35,989 nt of DNA. Origin: Deinococcus sp. Marseille-Q6407. Its GTDB lineage: Bacteria; Deinococcota; Deinococci; Deinococcales; Deinococcaceae. The notes beneath the pieces were generated by a model, which saw nothing but the letters and a program-made list of their open reading frames with translations, was not told where the DNA came from and ran no database searches. The DNA lies in NCBI RefSeq assembly GCF_946848805.1, contig NZ_CAMPFU010000006.1, positions 1 through 35,989 on the forward strand, in the 5' to 3' direction. How positions within the stretch are numbered: the first letter of the stretch is position 1; each line of letters opens with the position of its first letter. A program made the position numbers and the translations under genes. Shown here in pieces: positions 18,092 through 25,110 of this stretch.

Positions 18092-18418
18092 ATGGCCAAA
18101 ACTCAGGTTGCCGTTCCGGCGAAACCACGGGCTGCGCAGCCTCCTGTCTCGCCCGCTGAACCGTCAGTGCAGGAGACGCAGGATACCGAACCGAGTCCGT
18201 TTCAGTCTGTAGGTGATGTTGAGCGCTTGCTGTTTCGGGCTACAGCTGAAGAACGCCAGTTGTTTGCAGTCGTGGCTGAGCAGTTGCCGCTTTCTCGGTT
18301 GCGTGAGCTGGTGCCGTTAACGGCTCGGCCTGCAGAGCGACTGGCATTGCTACGCTCCTGGTACTCGGAACTTCAATCTGGGTTACCTGGTGCTGCTCCT
18401 GCTTCGACTGACCCCTAA
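18092..18418 (+). CDS. Hypothetical protein next to the plasmid origin
   Basis: A 108-residue protein starting at the ATG immediately after the IS4 right end; readings from 18086 (ATG) or 18077 (GTG) would borrow bases from the element. The first ~45 residues are Pro/Glu-rich and probably disordered. The rest, from DVERLLFRATAEERQLFAVV to LLRSWYSELQ, is helical. I do not recognise a family. It lies just upstream of the iteron array and ends at a strong terminator, so a replication-accessory role is possible but unproven. The original 5' region has been replaced by the element. Confidence 0.6.
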   Translation: MAKTQVAVPAKPRAAQPPVSPAEPSVQETQDTEPSPFQSVGDVERLLFRATAEERQLFAVVAEQLPLSRLRELVPLTARPAERLALLRSWYSELQSGLPGAAPASTDP

Positions 18419-18449
18419 CACAGCGCCGTCACTGGCTATGCCGCTACTT

Positions 18450-18484
18450 CCCCCGGGACTTCCTTGAGAAGACCGGGGTTTTTT
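18450..18484 (+). terminator. Rho-independent terminator
   Basis: CCCCGG, a 16-nt loop, CCGGGG, then a run of six T's (18479-18484); it closes the 18092-18418 gene and separates it from the origin. Confidence 0.75.
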
Positions 18485-18683
18485 AGGTTCTCCTTTGACT
18501 GTTTTTAGCATAGTTATTCAATATTGTATGCAGCATACAGTCTGTGAGCTGGCTTCAGAGCCTAGCTATGAACGTTGGTTGCTGGACAATTTCAGCACGG
18601 GTTCCGCTTGACCCTGCGGTACTCCAGTAGAGCAGAATGCAAAGGTTGTCCTCAGAATGAGGCCCTGAAATTCTGTAATTGCC

Positions 18684-18747
18684 CATTGTAGTTTTGCCGT
18701 GATCCCATTGTAGTTTTGCCGTGATCCCATTGTAGTTTTGCCGTGAT
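18684..18747 (+). repeat. Iterons 1-3
   Basis: Three perfect 20-bp copies start at 18684, 18706 and 18728 and are separated by two bases. Confidence 0.92.
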
Positions 18748-18764
18748 TGCCCACTGTCTACTAC

Positions 18765-18795
18765 GCTCACAACATTTTTCCACAGGTTTTTTTAG
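18765..18795 (+). repeat. 31-bp repeat with DnaA-box-like core, copy 1
   Basis: The sequence starts GCTCACAACATTTTTCCACA and is identical to 18852-18882. The core TTTTCCACA differs by one base from the Deinococcus-type DnaA box TTATCCACA. Confidence 0.8.
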
Positions 18796-18803
18796 TAACT
18801 AGC

Positions 18804-18845
18804 CATTGTAGTTTTGCCGTGATCTCATTGTAGTTTTGCCGTGAT
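18804..18845 (+). repeat. Iterons 4-5
   Basis: Two copies of the 20-bp iteron start at 18804 and 18826. Confidence 0.92.
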
Positions 18846-18851
18846 TGGTAT

Positions 18852-18882
18852 GCTCACAACATTTTTCCACAGGTTTTTTTAG
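18852..18882 (+). repeat. 31-bp repeat with DnaA-box-like core, copy 2
   Basis: Identical to 18765-18795, again placed directly after an iteron cluster. Confidence 0.8.
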
Positions 18883-18890
18883 GCAACAGT

Positions 18891-18909
18891 CATTGTAGTT
18901 TTGCCGTGA
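18891..18909 (+). repeat. Iteron 6 (last base diverged)
   Basis: Single isolated copy; matches the first 19 bases of the iteron. Confidence 0.85.
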
Positions 18910-18923
18910 AGAGGTTCTGCTGC

Positions 18924-18965
18924 CATTGTAGTTTTGCCGTGATCCCATTGTAGTTTTGCCGTGAT
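18924..18965 (+). repeat. Iterons 7-8
   Basis: Two copies of the 20-bp iteron start at 18924 and 18946. Confidence 0.92.
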
Positions 18966-19720
18966 TGATCTTAAAAAGGCCGTCATAGACGCAGTCGGGG
19001 TCGCCGCCTTGATGATGTTTTTTTATCATCAGTCTTTAAAAGATAAAAAAACAAAAAAAACATCATCGGGGGTGTGGGGGAGAAGACCATCATTGTGTTC
19101 TAAGGATTACATTTTCGCGGTTCTTCGTTGGTTGGGCCTTGTGAGGCCGTTTTGGCGCTGGATGGCTCACTTGGCCGGTCTTTTTGGGGGAGTCTTTGCT
19201 TTCTCCCTCCTGAAAGCCCTCTTAAAGCGCTTGCGAGCCTTGTACTGGGTTGCTTATCCGTAGCTTCTGTTCCTCCACCCTTCAGCGGCCTTACAGAGCC
19301 AAATAGATTCGGTACTTTTCTTTCGTCATTTAATTCCAGGGATTACAAAACAAAGGCTTTCAACGCTCTCCGTAAATCTTGCTGCTCCTTTTTGCCTTTC
19401 ACTTTGTATATATGCAGACCTGCATTTTTTTGGGTGGAGCTTGGAACGCTTTTGCAGGTGCTGAAGCTTTCCGGCCTAGGTCCGTCTTCCTCCGCTGGTC
19501 TTAGGGAGAAGAGCAGGCCAGCACCAGCCTTGGCTTTTGCCACGTGAGGTTAAGCCCGGTCTTTCTCCTGCTCAGCGTGAAGATGACGTACAGCGAGATA
19601 ACTGTTCGTCGAGGGAGAGCTGGGGCTGCTCAAAACTGAATCACTCCTCTGCAGGGTGGCAGAAGAGTGGAGGGAGCGTTTGTTGTGCTGTGATAGTGGT
19701 TTTCGTCTTGGGATTCTTTG
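18966..19720. other. Non-coding stretch beside the origin
   Basis: I see no convincing gene here. Short open frames exist on both strands (for example 18961-19263 plus and 19343-19543 minus) but have no family likeness. The section 19011-19067 is very AT-rich and holds a perfect 14-bp inverted repeat; the remainder is T-rich with no recognised signal. Confidence 0.5.
19011..19067. repeat. AT-rich inverted repeat next to the iterons
   Basis: GATGATGTTTTTTT (19011-19024) pairs perfectly with AAAAAAACATCATC (19054-19067) across a 29-base AT-rich loop. The position fits a DNA-unwinding element or a bidirectional terminator. Confidence 0.6.
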
Positions 19721-19737
19721 ATTGAGGAGTGATGACT

Positions 19738-19757
19738 CCCCGCGTTAAAACGCGGGG
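19738..19757 (-). ncRNA. Right-end hairpin of the IS605 remnant, possible guide-RNA scaffold end
   Basis: CCCCGCGTT-AA-AACGCGGGG is a perfect 9-bp stem overlapping the tnpB stop. In this family the right end is transcribed as part of the TnpB guide RNA. Here the protein is truncated, so any RNA would have no partner from this copy. Confidence 0.35.
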
Positions 19758-20215
19758 CTTCTCTGGTCAGCAAGCGCCGCAACCTGCACGCTCTCGCAGA
19801 AGGCCGCATCCCGGCCCCGATTCAGAATGTTCACGGCGGCATTCACATCTCTGTGCATGTCTACGCCGCAATTCGCGCAGACATAGGCATGGCCGATTTT
19901 GACCTTTTGCCGATGTCCACAGCAGGAACAATCCTGACTCGTATACTTGGGGTCAACCCCAATCACTTTCCGACCAGCATTCGCAGCTTTGAGGGAAAGA
20001 ATGTTGATGAACTGCGCCCAACCTGCATCCAGTACGCCTTTTGCGGTACGGGTGCGGGCCAAGCCAATGATGTTTAAGTCTTCGTGGAACACAGCATCGT
20101 GACGATTGACCAGCGCACGAGCGGTTTTATGGTGGAAATCCCGCCTACGGTTCGCTACCCGGCGATGCTCAGCGGCAATCTGTTGCTTTAGTTCCCTTTG
20201 GCAGCGAGCGTGCTT
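19745..20215 (-). pseudogene. TnpB C-terminal fragment (RNA-guided nuclease family)
   Basis: About 156 residues remain, opening after an in-frame TAA at 20216. They include the helical HARCQRELKQQ...HHKTARALV region, the RuvC-like E segment FHEDLNI, the four-cysteine zinc finger CSCCG...CANCG and the last RuvC aspartate in HRDVNAAVNIL. The N-terminal wedge and recognition domains and the first RuvC aspartate are missing, so it cannot be active. An ATG at 20092 would give only the last 115 residues. Confidence 0.85.
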
Positions 20216-20245
20216 TTACGCGGCCTGTTTTGGTAATTTTAAAAA

Positions 20246-20674
20246 TTAACTTTTCTTATTGACGAAACGGCCATGCTGTTGGCCGAGGCGCTGGCCGCTT
20301 TGGCGTTGGCGTTCCAGTAGCTCGCTGGTCGCTTCAGCCAGAGCATCGAAATTGACGGCTCCGGTGGTGACGGTACGTTCGGTTACGGGCACCGGTGCCC
20401 CGCGCACAGGGCGGGCCAGTTCACGGTTGATCTCCGCCAGCCACGTTTCAAATTCATCCGAGCATTCAATAAGCATGTCGCGTGTTCTGCGCTGCTTTTT
20501 GCCACTGCGGAATTCTTTGGGCAAGACGAAATACTCTTTAAGGAATATGGCCCTAAATACGCCATCGCGCACGGCCAGCCGCAATTCACGCACAAAGCGG
20601 TCAGACCGCTGTGGATTGGCAAGTTCGACGGTCAGGTGACTGAGTTTACGGAAAGTAGCAGGCATGATGTTCAT
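20246..20674 (-). CDS. Hypothetical plasmid protein
   Basis: A 142-residue basic, mostly helical protein of unknown family. The middle (FLKEYFVLPKEFRSGKKQRRTRDM) is strongly positively charged, so it may bind nucleic acid (inference). The C-terminal part is Gln/Arg-rich, ending QQHGRFVNKKS. A second ATG three codons in (20665) is an equally good start. It lies with the next two minus-strand genes in a possible operon. Confidence 0.55.
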   Translation of the reverse strand: MNIMPATFRKLSHLTVELANPQRSDRFVRELRLAVRDGVFRAIFLKEYFVLPKEFRSGKKQRRTRDMLIECSDEFETWLAEINRELARPVRGAPVPVTERTVTTGAVNFDALAEATSELLERQRQSGQRLGQQHGRFVNKKS

Positions 20675-20700
20675 TCCAGCCTAACAGCGCAAGTCCGATG

Positions 20701-20958
20701 TCACGGTAGCTCTTCAAGGCTGCGCTGCACATCAATGCTAAGGCGAGCGCGTTCTGCAGTGTTCAGGGGATGTTCGTACCCGGCGAACAACAGGGTATTT
20801 TCATTGAGTTGCAACACATCTCCAAGGGTAAAGGCTTCTCTGTAAAGCAGGGCTCTCAGTAGGGTTTTGGCTTCGGCGGTATCCAGTTGCACACTTAGGC
20901 CGTTGGGGTGAGTGACCAGCAAGTACTGTTCCTGTGGATTGCTGCTGATATGAACCAT
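20701..20958 (-). CDS. Small hypothetical protein
   Basis: The product has 85 residues if started at the ATG at 20958, which follows GAAAGGAGTTCT, a good ribosome-binding site; the longer reading from 20979 would put that site inside the gene. The sequence (VHISSNPQEQYLLVTHPNGLSVQLDTAEAKTLL) looks like a small mixed alpha/beta domain. I do not recognise a family. Confidence 0.6.
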   Translation of the reverse strand: MVHISSNPQEQYLLVTHPNGLSVQLDTAEAKTLLRALLYREAFTLGDVLQLNENTLLFAGYEHPLNTAERARLSIDVQRSLEELP

Positions 20959-20975
20959 AGAACTCCTTTCGGAAG

Positions 20976-21440
20976 TCATTTGTGCTGCGCGGTAAGGCAG
21001 GCAAGGTCGTGGTGCAGTGGGATGCGGTCAGCGGCGGAATGCAGCCATTGGCTCAGGTAGTAGCCAGCCAGGGCATACGCCACATTCAGTGTTGTGAAGG
21101 ATAAGTTGCTGAGCATCAGCGCGCCATACAGCAGCGGCGTGATGTAGGCCGCGCGAATCAGGGGGCCAAGAATATAGCTGTGAGACATTCCCCGGTGGCG
21201 TGAGAGACGGGCATACGGTATCCAGATAAACCCCAACGGTCCCCAGGCTTTGCGGGCGAGTGTAGGGCTGTTCAGGTCAAGGTCCGGGGTGACCAACAGT
21301 GTGCCGCACAGAAAGCCACCGCAGGCCCACAGCGCGTTCAGGCCCAGGGTGCCTTGTATGGTGGGCGTGCTGAGGTAGCTACTTGCAACCACGGTCAGGA
21401 CACTCAGGTTGATTAGGGCGTGTGTCTGTCCGTTGGGCAT
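20976..21440 (-). CDS. DUF2227/YdjM-like membrane protein, predicted metal-binding
   Basis: The product has 154 residues from the ATG at 21440 (MPNGQTHALIN), the typical family start; an in-frame extension to 21518 lacks family likeness. The pattern is H in GQTHALI, then TPDLDLNSP, WGPLGFIWIPYARLSRHRGMSHS and RAAYITPLL, matching the conserved His/Asp positions of metal-dependent membrane hydrolases of this group. Three or four hydrophobic segments suggest an inner-membrane protein. The 20701-20958 gene follows 17 bp downstream. Confidence 0.78.
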   Translation of the reverse strand: MPNGQTHALINLSVLTVVASSYLSTPTIQGTLGLNALWACGGFLCGTLLVTPDLDLNSPTLARKAWGPLGFIWIPYARLSRHRGMSHSYILGPLIRAAYITPLLYGALMLSNLSFTTLNVAYALAGYYLSQWLHSAADRIPLHHDLACLTAQHK

Positions 21441-21707
21441 CAGCGCTGGCTGCGGGAGGACGTTTCTTCCTCTTGCACGCTGTCTGGCGCTGGTCGGTGC
21501 GTCAGTGCGAGCAGGCAAGAAAATGGTCTGGTAGGGGGGGCAGGTCTAGGTAGCTTGAAGGTAACGTGCGGCTGAGAGAGCATATTTGCATTGTCTGGGT
21601 GCGTAAGTGATGTTTTCAAGGTCCGTTTTCTCGGTCCTCTTCCTCTTTTAACGTTGCGAGGTGCAGTTTCAGTTCCCCAATTTTCTCAGCGTTCATGCTC
21701 AGGAGGC

Positions 21708-21848
21708 TCAGTTCACGCCGTGCTTGTGCTGCTGGATGATTGCCAGAATCAGCGCGACCAGGACGGTGAACCGTCGCTGGTCGATACGGAAGAAAGGACG
21801 AAGAGCTGCGAAAAGGCTATCCTGGGGCGGCTGGTTCAGGTGGTTCAT
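21708..21848 (-). pseudogene. N-terminal fragment of a second IS4-type transposase
   Basis: From an ATG two bases beyond the 87-bp repeat the frame reads SLFAALRPFFRIDQRRFTVLVALILAIIQQ and stops after 46 residues. This resembles the N-terminus of Deinococcus IS4/IS701-type transposases. The rest of the gene is gone. It identifies the adjacent 87-bp repeat as an insertion-sequence end. Confidence 0.55.
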
Positions 21849-21849
21849 T

Positions 21850-21936
21850 GCAGATACACCTTATGAACCAGCTCTTTTTATGTCTATAGAATCTGGCGTC
21901 TCAGACAGTGTTACCGGAGTTTTGAGGGGTAGTCAG
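21850..21936 (-). repeat. 87-bp insertion-sequence end, inverted copy 1
   Basis: Identical over all 87 bases to the reverse complement of 23071-23157. The outer end (CTGACTACCCCTCAAAACTC on the minus strand) faces the enclosed segment 21937-23070 and the transposase start lies on the other side. Confidence 0.9.
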
Positions 21937-22070
21937 GGCGCACCGACCTGATGAATGAGCTAGAAGACTTCCCGATGGGCAAGCATGATGACCAAGTGGA
22001 CGCACTTTCAGGAAGTATCAACTGGCTCGTTGGGCAGCGGCCTGTAGAGGTTGAGGATTATTATGTTTGA
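21933..22070 (+). pseudogene. Phage terminase large subunit, C-terminal fragment
   Basis: The frame after an in-frame TAG at 21930 reads LEDFPMGKHDDQVDALSGS, then INWLVGQRPVE, and stops at 22070. FPxGxHDDQxDALS is the C-terminal motif of the terminase nuclease domain. The rest was removed at the 87-bp repeat. It shows that prophage DNA once stood here. Confidence 0.75.
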
Positions 22071-22079
22071 TCCCATATA

Positions 22080-23030
22080 ATGAGGATTATGTACGTTCCC
22101 ATTGGCACATGGGCCGACAAAAAAGGCATTAGTCTTGCACAGGCAATAAAATACGCACGCCTGAAACGTATCTCCGATTGTAAGGGAGAGGGCTTCAATA
22201 TTTTAGTAGATGTAAACGCCAAGATATTGCCGGTTAGTAGCGAAGATGCGCCCTTACCCCAGTTTCCCTTAAGCAAGGGCCAAGCAAAAATCAGAAGGAT
22301 AATAAAGGGATATAGGAATCAGTATCAGTCCCTATCTCCAGATTCAAGCACCAGAGCCGACTTCCAAAACTTAGTTAAGAAAATACGTACGGATATAAGT
22401 TCAGACACTGATGTAAATGAAGACGGGATTACTGGCCAGGCTGCCGTTAAGTCAAATTACCACAGAAGTTATCTAGATTTTTTGGCGCGAGAGTGCCTTC
22501 ATGTAGAAGGCCTTCTAAGCATACAATTCAAGGAATTTGTTGACTGCCTTGATCGAGGTGACGACCCCATCCTGGGAGTGAAATATGATTCAACCATACA
22601 CGCTCTATTAGGATTAGATTCCAAGGAAAATATACCCAGCTCAAATCTTGACATAACAATCTTCGAGACTGATGGGGTTGTTTACATTCATGGAGGCGGA
22701 GCGCACCGAAGCCTAGCCGCGCTGCTTTTTGGGGCTGATTCTATAAAGGCTTCAAGCGCCAGGATAGTTAAATCACCTATCGACCAAGCCGCAAATACGG
22801 CACTCATGGGAATCTGTAAGCTGACCGGTGACACAAATAAGCACGTCTCCATTAGGTCGGAGGCTGATTTGGCAGCCTTGCAAACGTTTTGGCGCTACCT
22901 CAATGAGGATGGAGTTGCGCTCCTGACTGCCGAAAGATATCTTAGAGATAGATTTAGCTCAAAAATCCTTACAGTAGAGGAAATTATAAGAATTCAGAAT
23001 GATATGGCTCATAACTTGCACCTTGCATAG
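22080..23030 (+). CDS. Unknown protein with HTH-like N-terminus and ParB-like C-terminal motif
   Basis: A 316-residue protein, clearly AT-richer than its neighbours, which suggests transfer. Residues ~4-50 (YVPIGTWADKKGISLAQAIK, then FNILVDVNAKIL) resemble an excisionase/MerR-type helix-turn-helix. Near 225-245, HGGGAHRSLAALLFGADSI resembles the GxHRxxAaxxlG motif of ParB/Srx-like domains, and the segment between is novel to me. It directly follows the terminase tail. The last residues (NLHLA-stop) are encoded by the IS4 remnant at 23008-23065, so the natural C-terminus is lost. The start could also be the ATG at 22089. Confidence 0.6.
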   Translation: MRIMYVPIGTWADKKGISLAQAIKYARLKRISDCKGEGFNILVDVNAKILPVSSEDAPLPQFPLSKGQAKIRRIIKGYRNQYQSLSPDSSTRADFQNLVKKIRTDISSDTDVNEDGITGQAAVKSNYHRSYLDFLARECLHVEGLLSIQFKEFVDCLDRGDDPILGVKYDSTIHALLGLDSKENIPSSNLDITIFETDGVVYIHGGGAHRSLAALLFGADSIKASSARIVKSPIDQAANTALMGICKLTGDTNKHVSIRSEADLAALQTFWRYLNEDGVALLTAERYLRDRFSSKILTVEEIIRIQNDMAHNLHLA

Positions 23031-23065
23031 CTGAGCGAATAGCCGTGCTGGTGGAGGAATTCTTG
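23008..23065 (-). mobile_element. 58-bp remnant of the IS4 element right end
   Basis: Matches the last 58 bases of the 16939-18091 element in inverted orientation with one mismatch near the tip. It is cut at 23065, six bases before the 87-bp repeat, so the later element erased the rest. Confidence 0.85.
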
Positions 23066-23070
23066 ATCTT

Positions 23071-23157
23071 CTGACTACCCCTCAAAACTCCGGTAACACT
23101 GTCTGAGACGCCAGATTCTATAGACATAAAAAGAGCTGGTTCATAAGGTGTATCTGC
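23071..23157 (+). repeat. 87-bp insertion-sequence end, inverted copy 2
   Basis: Perfect inverted partner of 21850-21936. Its inner side (23158) runs straight into the truncated greA-like gene instead of a transposase. Confidence 0.9.
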
Positions 23158-23560
23158 ATGGAGTTTTCAGCTGGTCGCCTACATGGGAGCCCAGCAGCGC
23201 CTGTCCGATGGGCGAAGCCGTACTGACTGCACTGAGATGGCGCGGTTTGGCGGCGAATTCTTCAGGACTCAGCAGCAGTATGTGTATAGTTTTTGATTCG
23301 TTTTGCAAGGACACGTTGCTGCCTAGTTCAGTGGTATCCGAGGTTTTGGGATAGCGCACTACACCCTGCGTGTGCAACTGCTTAAGCTCCTCAACTCGTT
23401 CGCGGAGCCTGTCTTGTTCGTGGCGCAAGGTGGTGGGGCCACCGTCACTCATATCGCGGATCAGGTTGTCGGAAAGGTCAAGGGTCATCTGTTCAAGCTG
23501 ATGCTCACACTGGGCGATGGCTTGACAGAAAATATCGTGGCCAAAGGGGGTTATATCCAT
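23141..23560 (-). CDS. GreA/GreB-like transcript cleavage factor, 3' end replaced by an IS end
   Basis: A 139-residue protein. An N-terminal coiled coil (QDRLRERVEELKQLH) is followed by an FKBP-like C-terminal domain with TELGSNVSLQNES and VSTASPIGQALLGSHVGDQL, the best conserved part of GreA. Gre factors restart backtracked RNA polymerase; plasmid Gre-like proteins may modulate this, so the exact role is inference. After LKTP the sequence enters the 87-bp repeat and ends in the IS-derived CRYTL, so the last few native residues are missing. Folding may survive because the loss is at the very end. Confidence 0.75.
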   Translation of the reverse strand: MDITPFGHDIFCQAIAQCEHQLEQMTLDLSDNLIRDMSDGGPTTLRHEQDRLRERVEELKQLHTQGVVRYPKTSDTTELGSNVSLQNESKTIHILLLSPEEFAAKPRHLSAVSTASPIGQALLGSHVGDQLKTPCRYTL

Positions 23561-23591
23561 GGGGGGTTGATGTCCTTGAGTGTAGAAAGGC

Positions 23592-23621
23592 CGGTACAGA
23601 CCTCGTCAGATCGGTACCGGT
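23592..23621. terminator. Hairpin between two minus-strand genes
   Basis: CCGGTAC (23592-23598) pairs with GTACCGG (23615-23621). There is no clear T run, so a terminator role is tentative. Confidence 0.3.
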
Positions 23622-23644
23622 CACAGGGGCTCAGCACTGAGAAC

Positions 23645-24136
23645 TTATACCAGTTGACCGCCATGTTTGACGGCCAGTGAGTTCACCAGGTCGGTATTGG
23701 TTACATCATCTACAGCCAAGCTTTGGCCGCCTTCTTGAATGTGCTGGACAATCTGGTGACGGCGGGTTTCGTCGAGGTAACCGTCAGGTCCGGCAGTAGC
23801 TGTTTCCACTGCACCTTCCACTGCGCCGCTGACGCCTCCGGTGGCTGCGCCGAGGGCCGAGAAGCCCAAGATAAGCGGTACGGCGCCCAATCCACCCGTA
23901 GCGATGGTGACGGCTATACCTGCAGCGGCCCCAACCAGGGCGCCAGCGCCAATGCCTGAAGTTGCGCCTTCACCTGGGGTCATGGCTGGTGTGCCATCAA
24001 CCACAGTGGTCTGCTCGGTGGTTTCGACAGGTCGAACATTGGCGAGGTGGATGTGGGCGGGAGAGATACCAGCTGCTTGAACGTCTTGAATAAACGCTTG
24101 AGCATGGTCATTGCTGGGAAAGACAAAGTGTTGCAT
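23645..24136 (-). CDS. Glycine-zipper stress-type protein
   Basis: A 163-residue protein. The N-terminus (HFVFPSNDHAQAFIQDVQAAGIS) resembles the YflT/heat-induced stress-protein domain that handles a pair of strands and helices. The middle, ~65-110, is a glycine- and alanine-rich segment (GIGAGALVGAAAGIAVTIAT and GFSALGAATGGVSGAVEGAV), a glycine zipper that could insert into a membrane. The tail is hydrophilic. The function is not established; association with stress resistance is a family-level guess. Confidence 0.6.
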   Translation of the reverse strand: MQHFVFPSNDHAQAFIQDVQAAGISPAHIHLANVRPVETTEQTTVVDGTPAMTPGEGATSGIGAGALVGAAAGIAVTIATGGLGAVPLILGFSALGAATGGVSGAVEGAVETATAGPDGYLDETRRHQIVQHIQEGGQSLAVDDVTNTDLVNSLAVKHGGQLV

Positions 24137-24219
24137 AAAAAGAGTGTAGAGTCCTTTCCGAATCAGAGAGTCATCACGTTTATTGAGAATCTGTGTCCCC
24201 GCTTATTGTGAGGGACAGA

Positions 24220-25056
24220 TCACGGTGTAGTGGGTGCAGTAGGTGGAGTGGGTGCAGTAGGTGGAGTGGGCGCAGTAGGTGAAGTGCCTGGAACGCCGGC
24301 TGGGTTTGCCGGAGTGGCTGGAGCCGTATTGGGTGGGGTTGCAGTTGCCGCCGAGTTAGGTTGGGCGGCCGGCGTAACGGGTGTACCGGGTGGGGTAGAG
24401 GAGCTTGGAGTTGTTGGGGAGCTGGGATTAACCGGCACGTTTTCAGGCGGTGTCAACTCCTTTTGGGTCAGCGAGCCTGGAGTGTTGGGTTGCGTAATTT
24501 TGTTAGGGTCAGCAGTCCAAGGATAGCTGCTTGATTGTCGCTCAGTGGTTGCTGCAGTGGTGGCCTCCGTCAGCGACTGTCCTTCAAGCGGAACGCTGGT
24601 GCAGCCTTCACGGGTCAGAGGCAACTCGCCCCAGCGGTTAACAGCATTGGCAGTGGTGCCGCTCAAGGGAATGATGTATTCCTGTCCCGTACCGCTGAGA
24701 AGAACGAGGGCCTGTCCTTTAATCGAGTAAGTGCCCGAGTGATTTTGAGCGAAAACGTCGGTGCCCTGAGTAAAGCGGTCGGCATATAAGTACAGGTTGG
24801 GTTCTTGAAAGGTCATTTCGATACGGCCACTGATGGGCTTTTCATTGCCGCTAACAAATGCGAGACAGTATTTTCCCGGCGAGATAGCCACAGTAGACGC
24901 CGCGTTGATGGCGTTGACACGTGCCGCTTCCATATATAAGTCAGTGAGGCGGGGATCGAAGGAGAGCAGCGTAGTTTTGTTATTGCCACTGTCCGAATTA
25001 CAACCCGCAAGCACGGTGCTTAGCAGGATCAGCACAGGGACCTTCTTGGCGTTCAT
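24220..25056 (-). CDS. Lipoprotein with Pro/Thr-rich C-terminal repeats
   Basis: A 278-residue protein. The signal peptide MNAKKVPVLILLSTVLAGC has a lipobox LAGC with Cys19. The middle part, ~30-150, is a folded-looking domain (SGTYSIKGQALVLLSGTGQEYI), and from ~180 on the protein is Pro/Thr/Ala-rich, ending in PTAPTPP repeats. It is predicted to be anchored in the cell envelope with a flexible tail. No family is recognised. The tail repeats correspond to three 18-bp DNA units. Confidence 0.75.
   Translation of the reverse strand: MNAKKVPVLILLSTVLAGCNSDSGNNKTTLLSFDPRLTDLYMEAARVNAINAASTVAISPGKYCLAFVSGNEKPISGRIEMTFQEPNLYLYADRFTQGTDVFAQNHSGTYSIKGQALVLLSGTGQEYIIPLSGTTANAVNRWGELPLTREGCTSVPLEGQSLTEATTAATTERQSSSYPWTADPNKITQPNTPGSLTQKELTPPENVPVNPSSPTTPSSSTPPGTPVTPAAQPNSAATATPPNTAPATPANPAGVPGTSPTAPTPPTAPTPPTAPTTP
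24230..24283. repeat. Three tandem 18-bp units in the lipoprotein gene
   Basis: Unit GTGGGTGCAGTAGGTGGA, the last copy with small changes. It encodes six-residue PTAPTP-type units in frame. Confidence 0.85.
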
Positions 25057-25110
25057 GTTGCTGAGCTTAGCAGCGCAAGACCGATGTTCTACCAGGTCTT
25101 GCCCATCTGC

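Larger units (their letters stand above)
18684..18965. other. Iteron-type plasmid replication origin (oriV)
   Basis: Eight direct copies of CATTGTAGTTTTGCCGTGAT lie in clusters of 3, 2, 1 and 2. Within clusters the period is exactly 22 bp, about two helical turns, as expected for Rep-binding iterons. Between clusters are two identical 31-bp segments with a TTTTTCCACAGG core, close to a DnaA box. An AT-rich inverted repeat follows at 19011-19067. No replication initiator gene is recognisable in the window. A CRISPR array is excluded because copies abut without spacers. Confidence 0.8.
19721..20217 (-). mobile_element. IS200/IS605-family remnant (tnpB only, 5'-truncated)
   Basis: The remnant holds the 3' part of tnpB and the right end with its hairpin. 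On the minus strand the right end reads into CTCCTCAAT, consistent with a TCAA-type cleavage site of the ISDra2 group. No tnpA and no left end are present. Confidence 0.65.

Noticed and set aside
18684..18965. Repeat array as a CRISPR locus
   Set aside because: Copies abut at 22-bp period or are separated by irregular, partly repeated segments; there are no unique spacers of constant length and no cas genes.
18555..19029. Minus-strand frames rich in NHGKTTMGSRQNYNG
   Set aside because: They are translations of the iterons, not a repeat protein.
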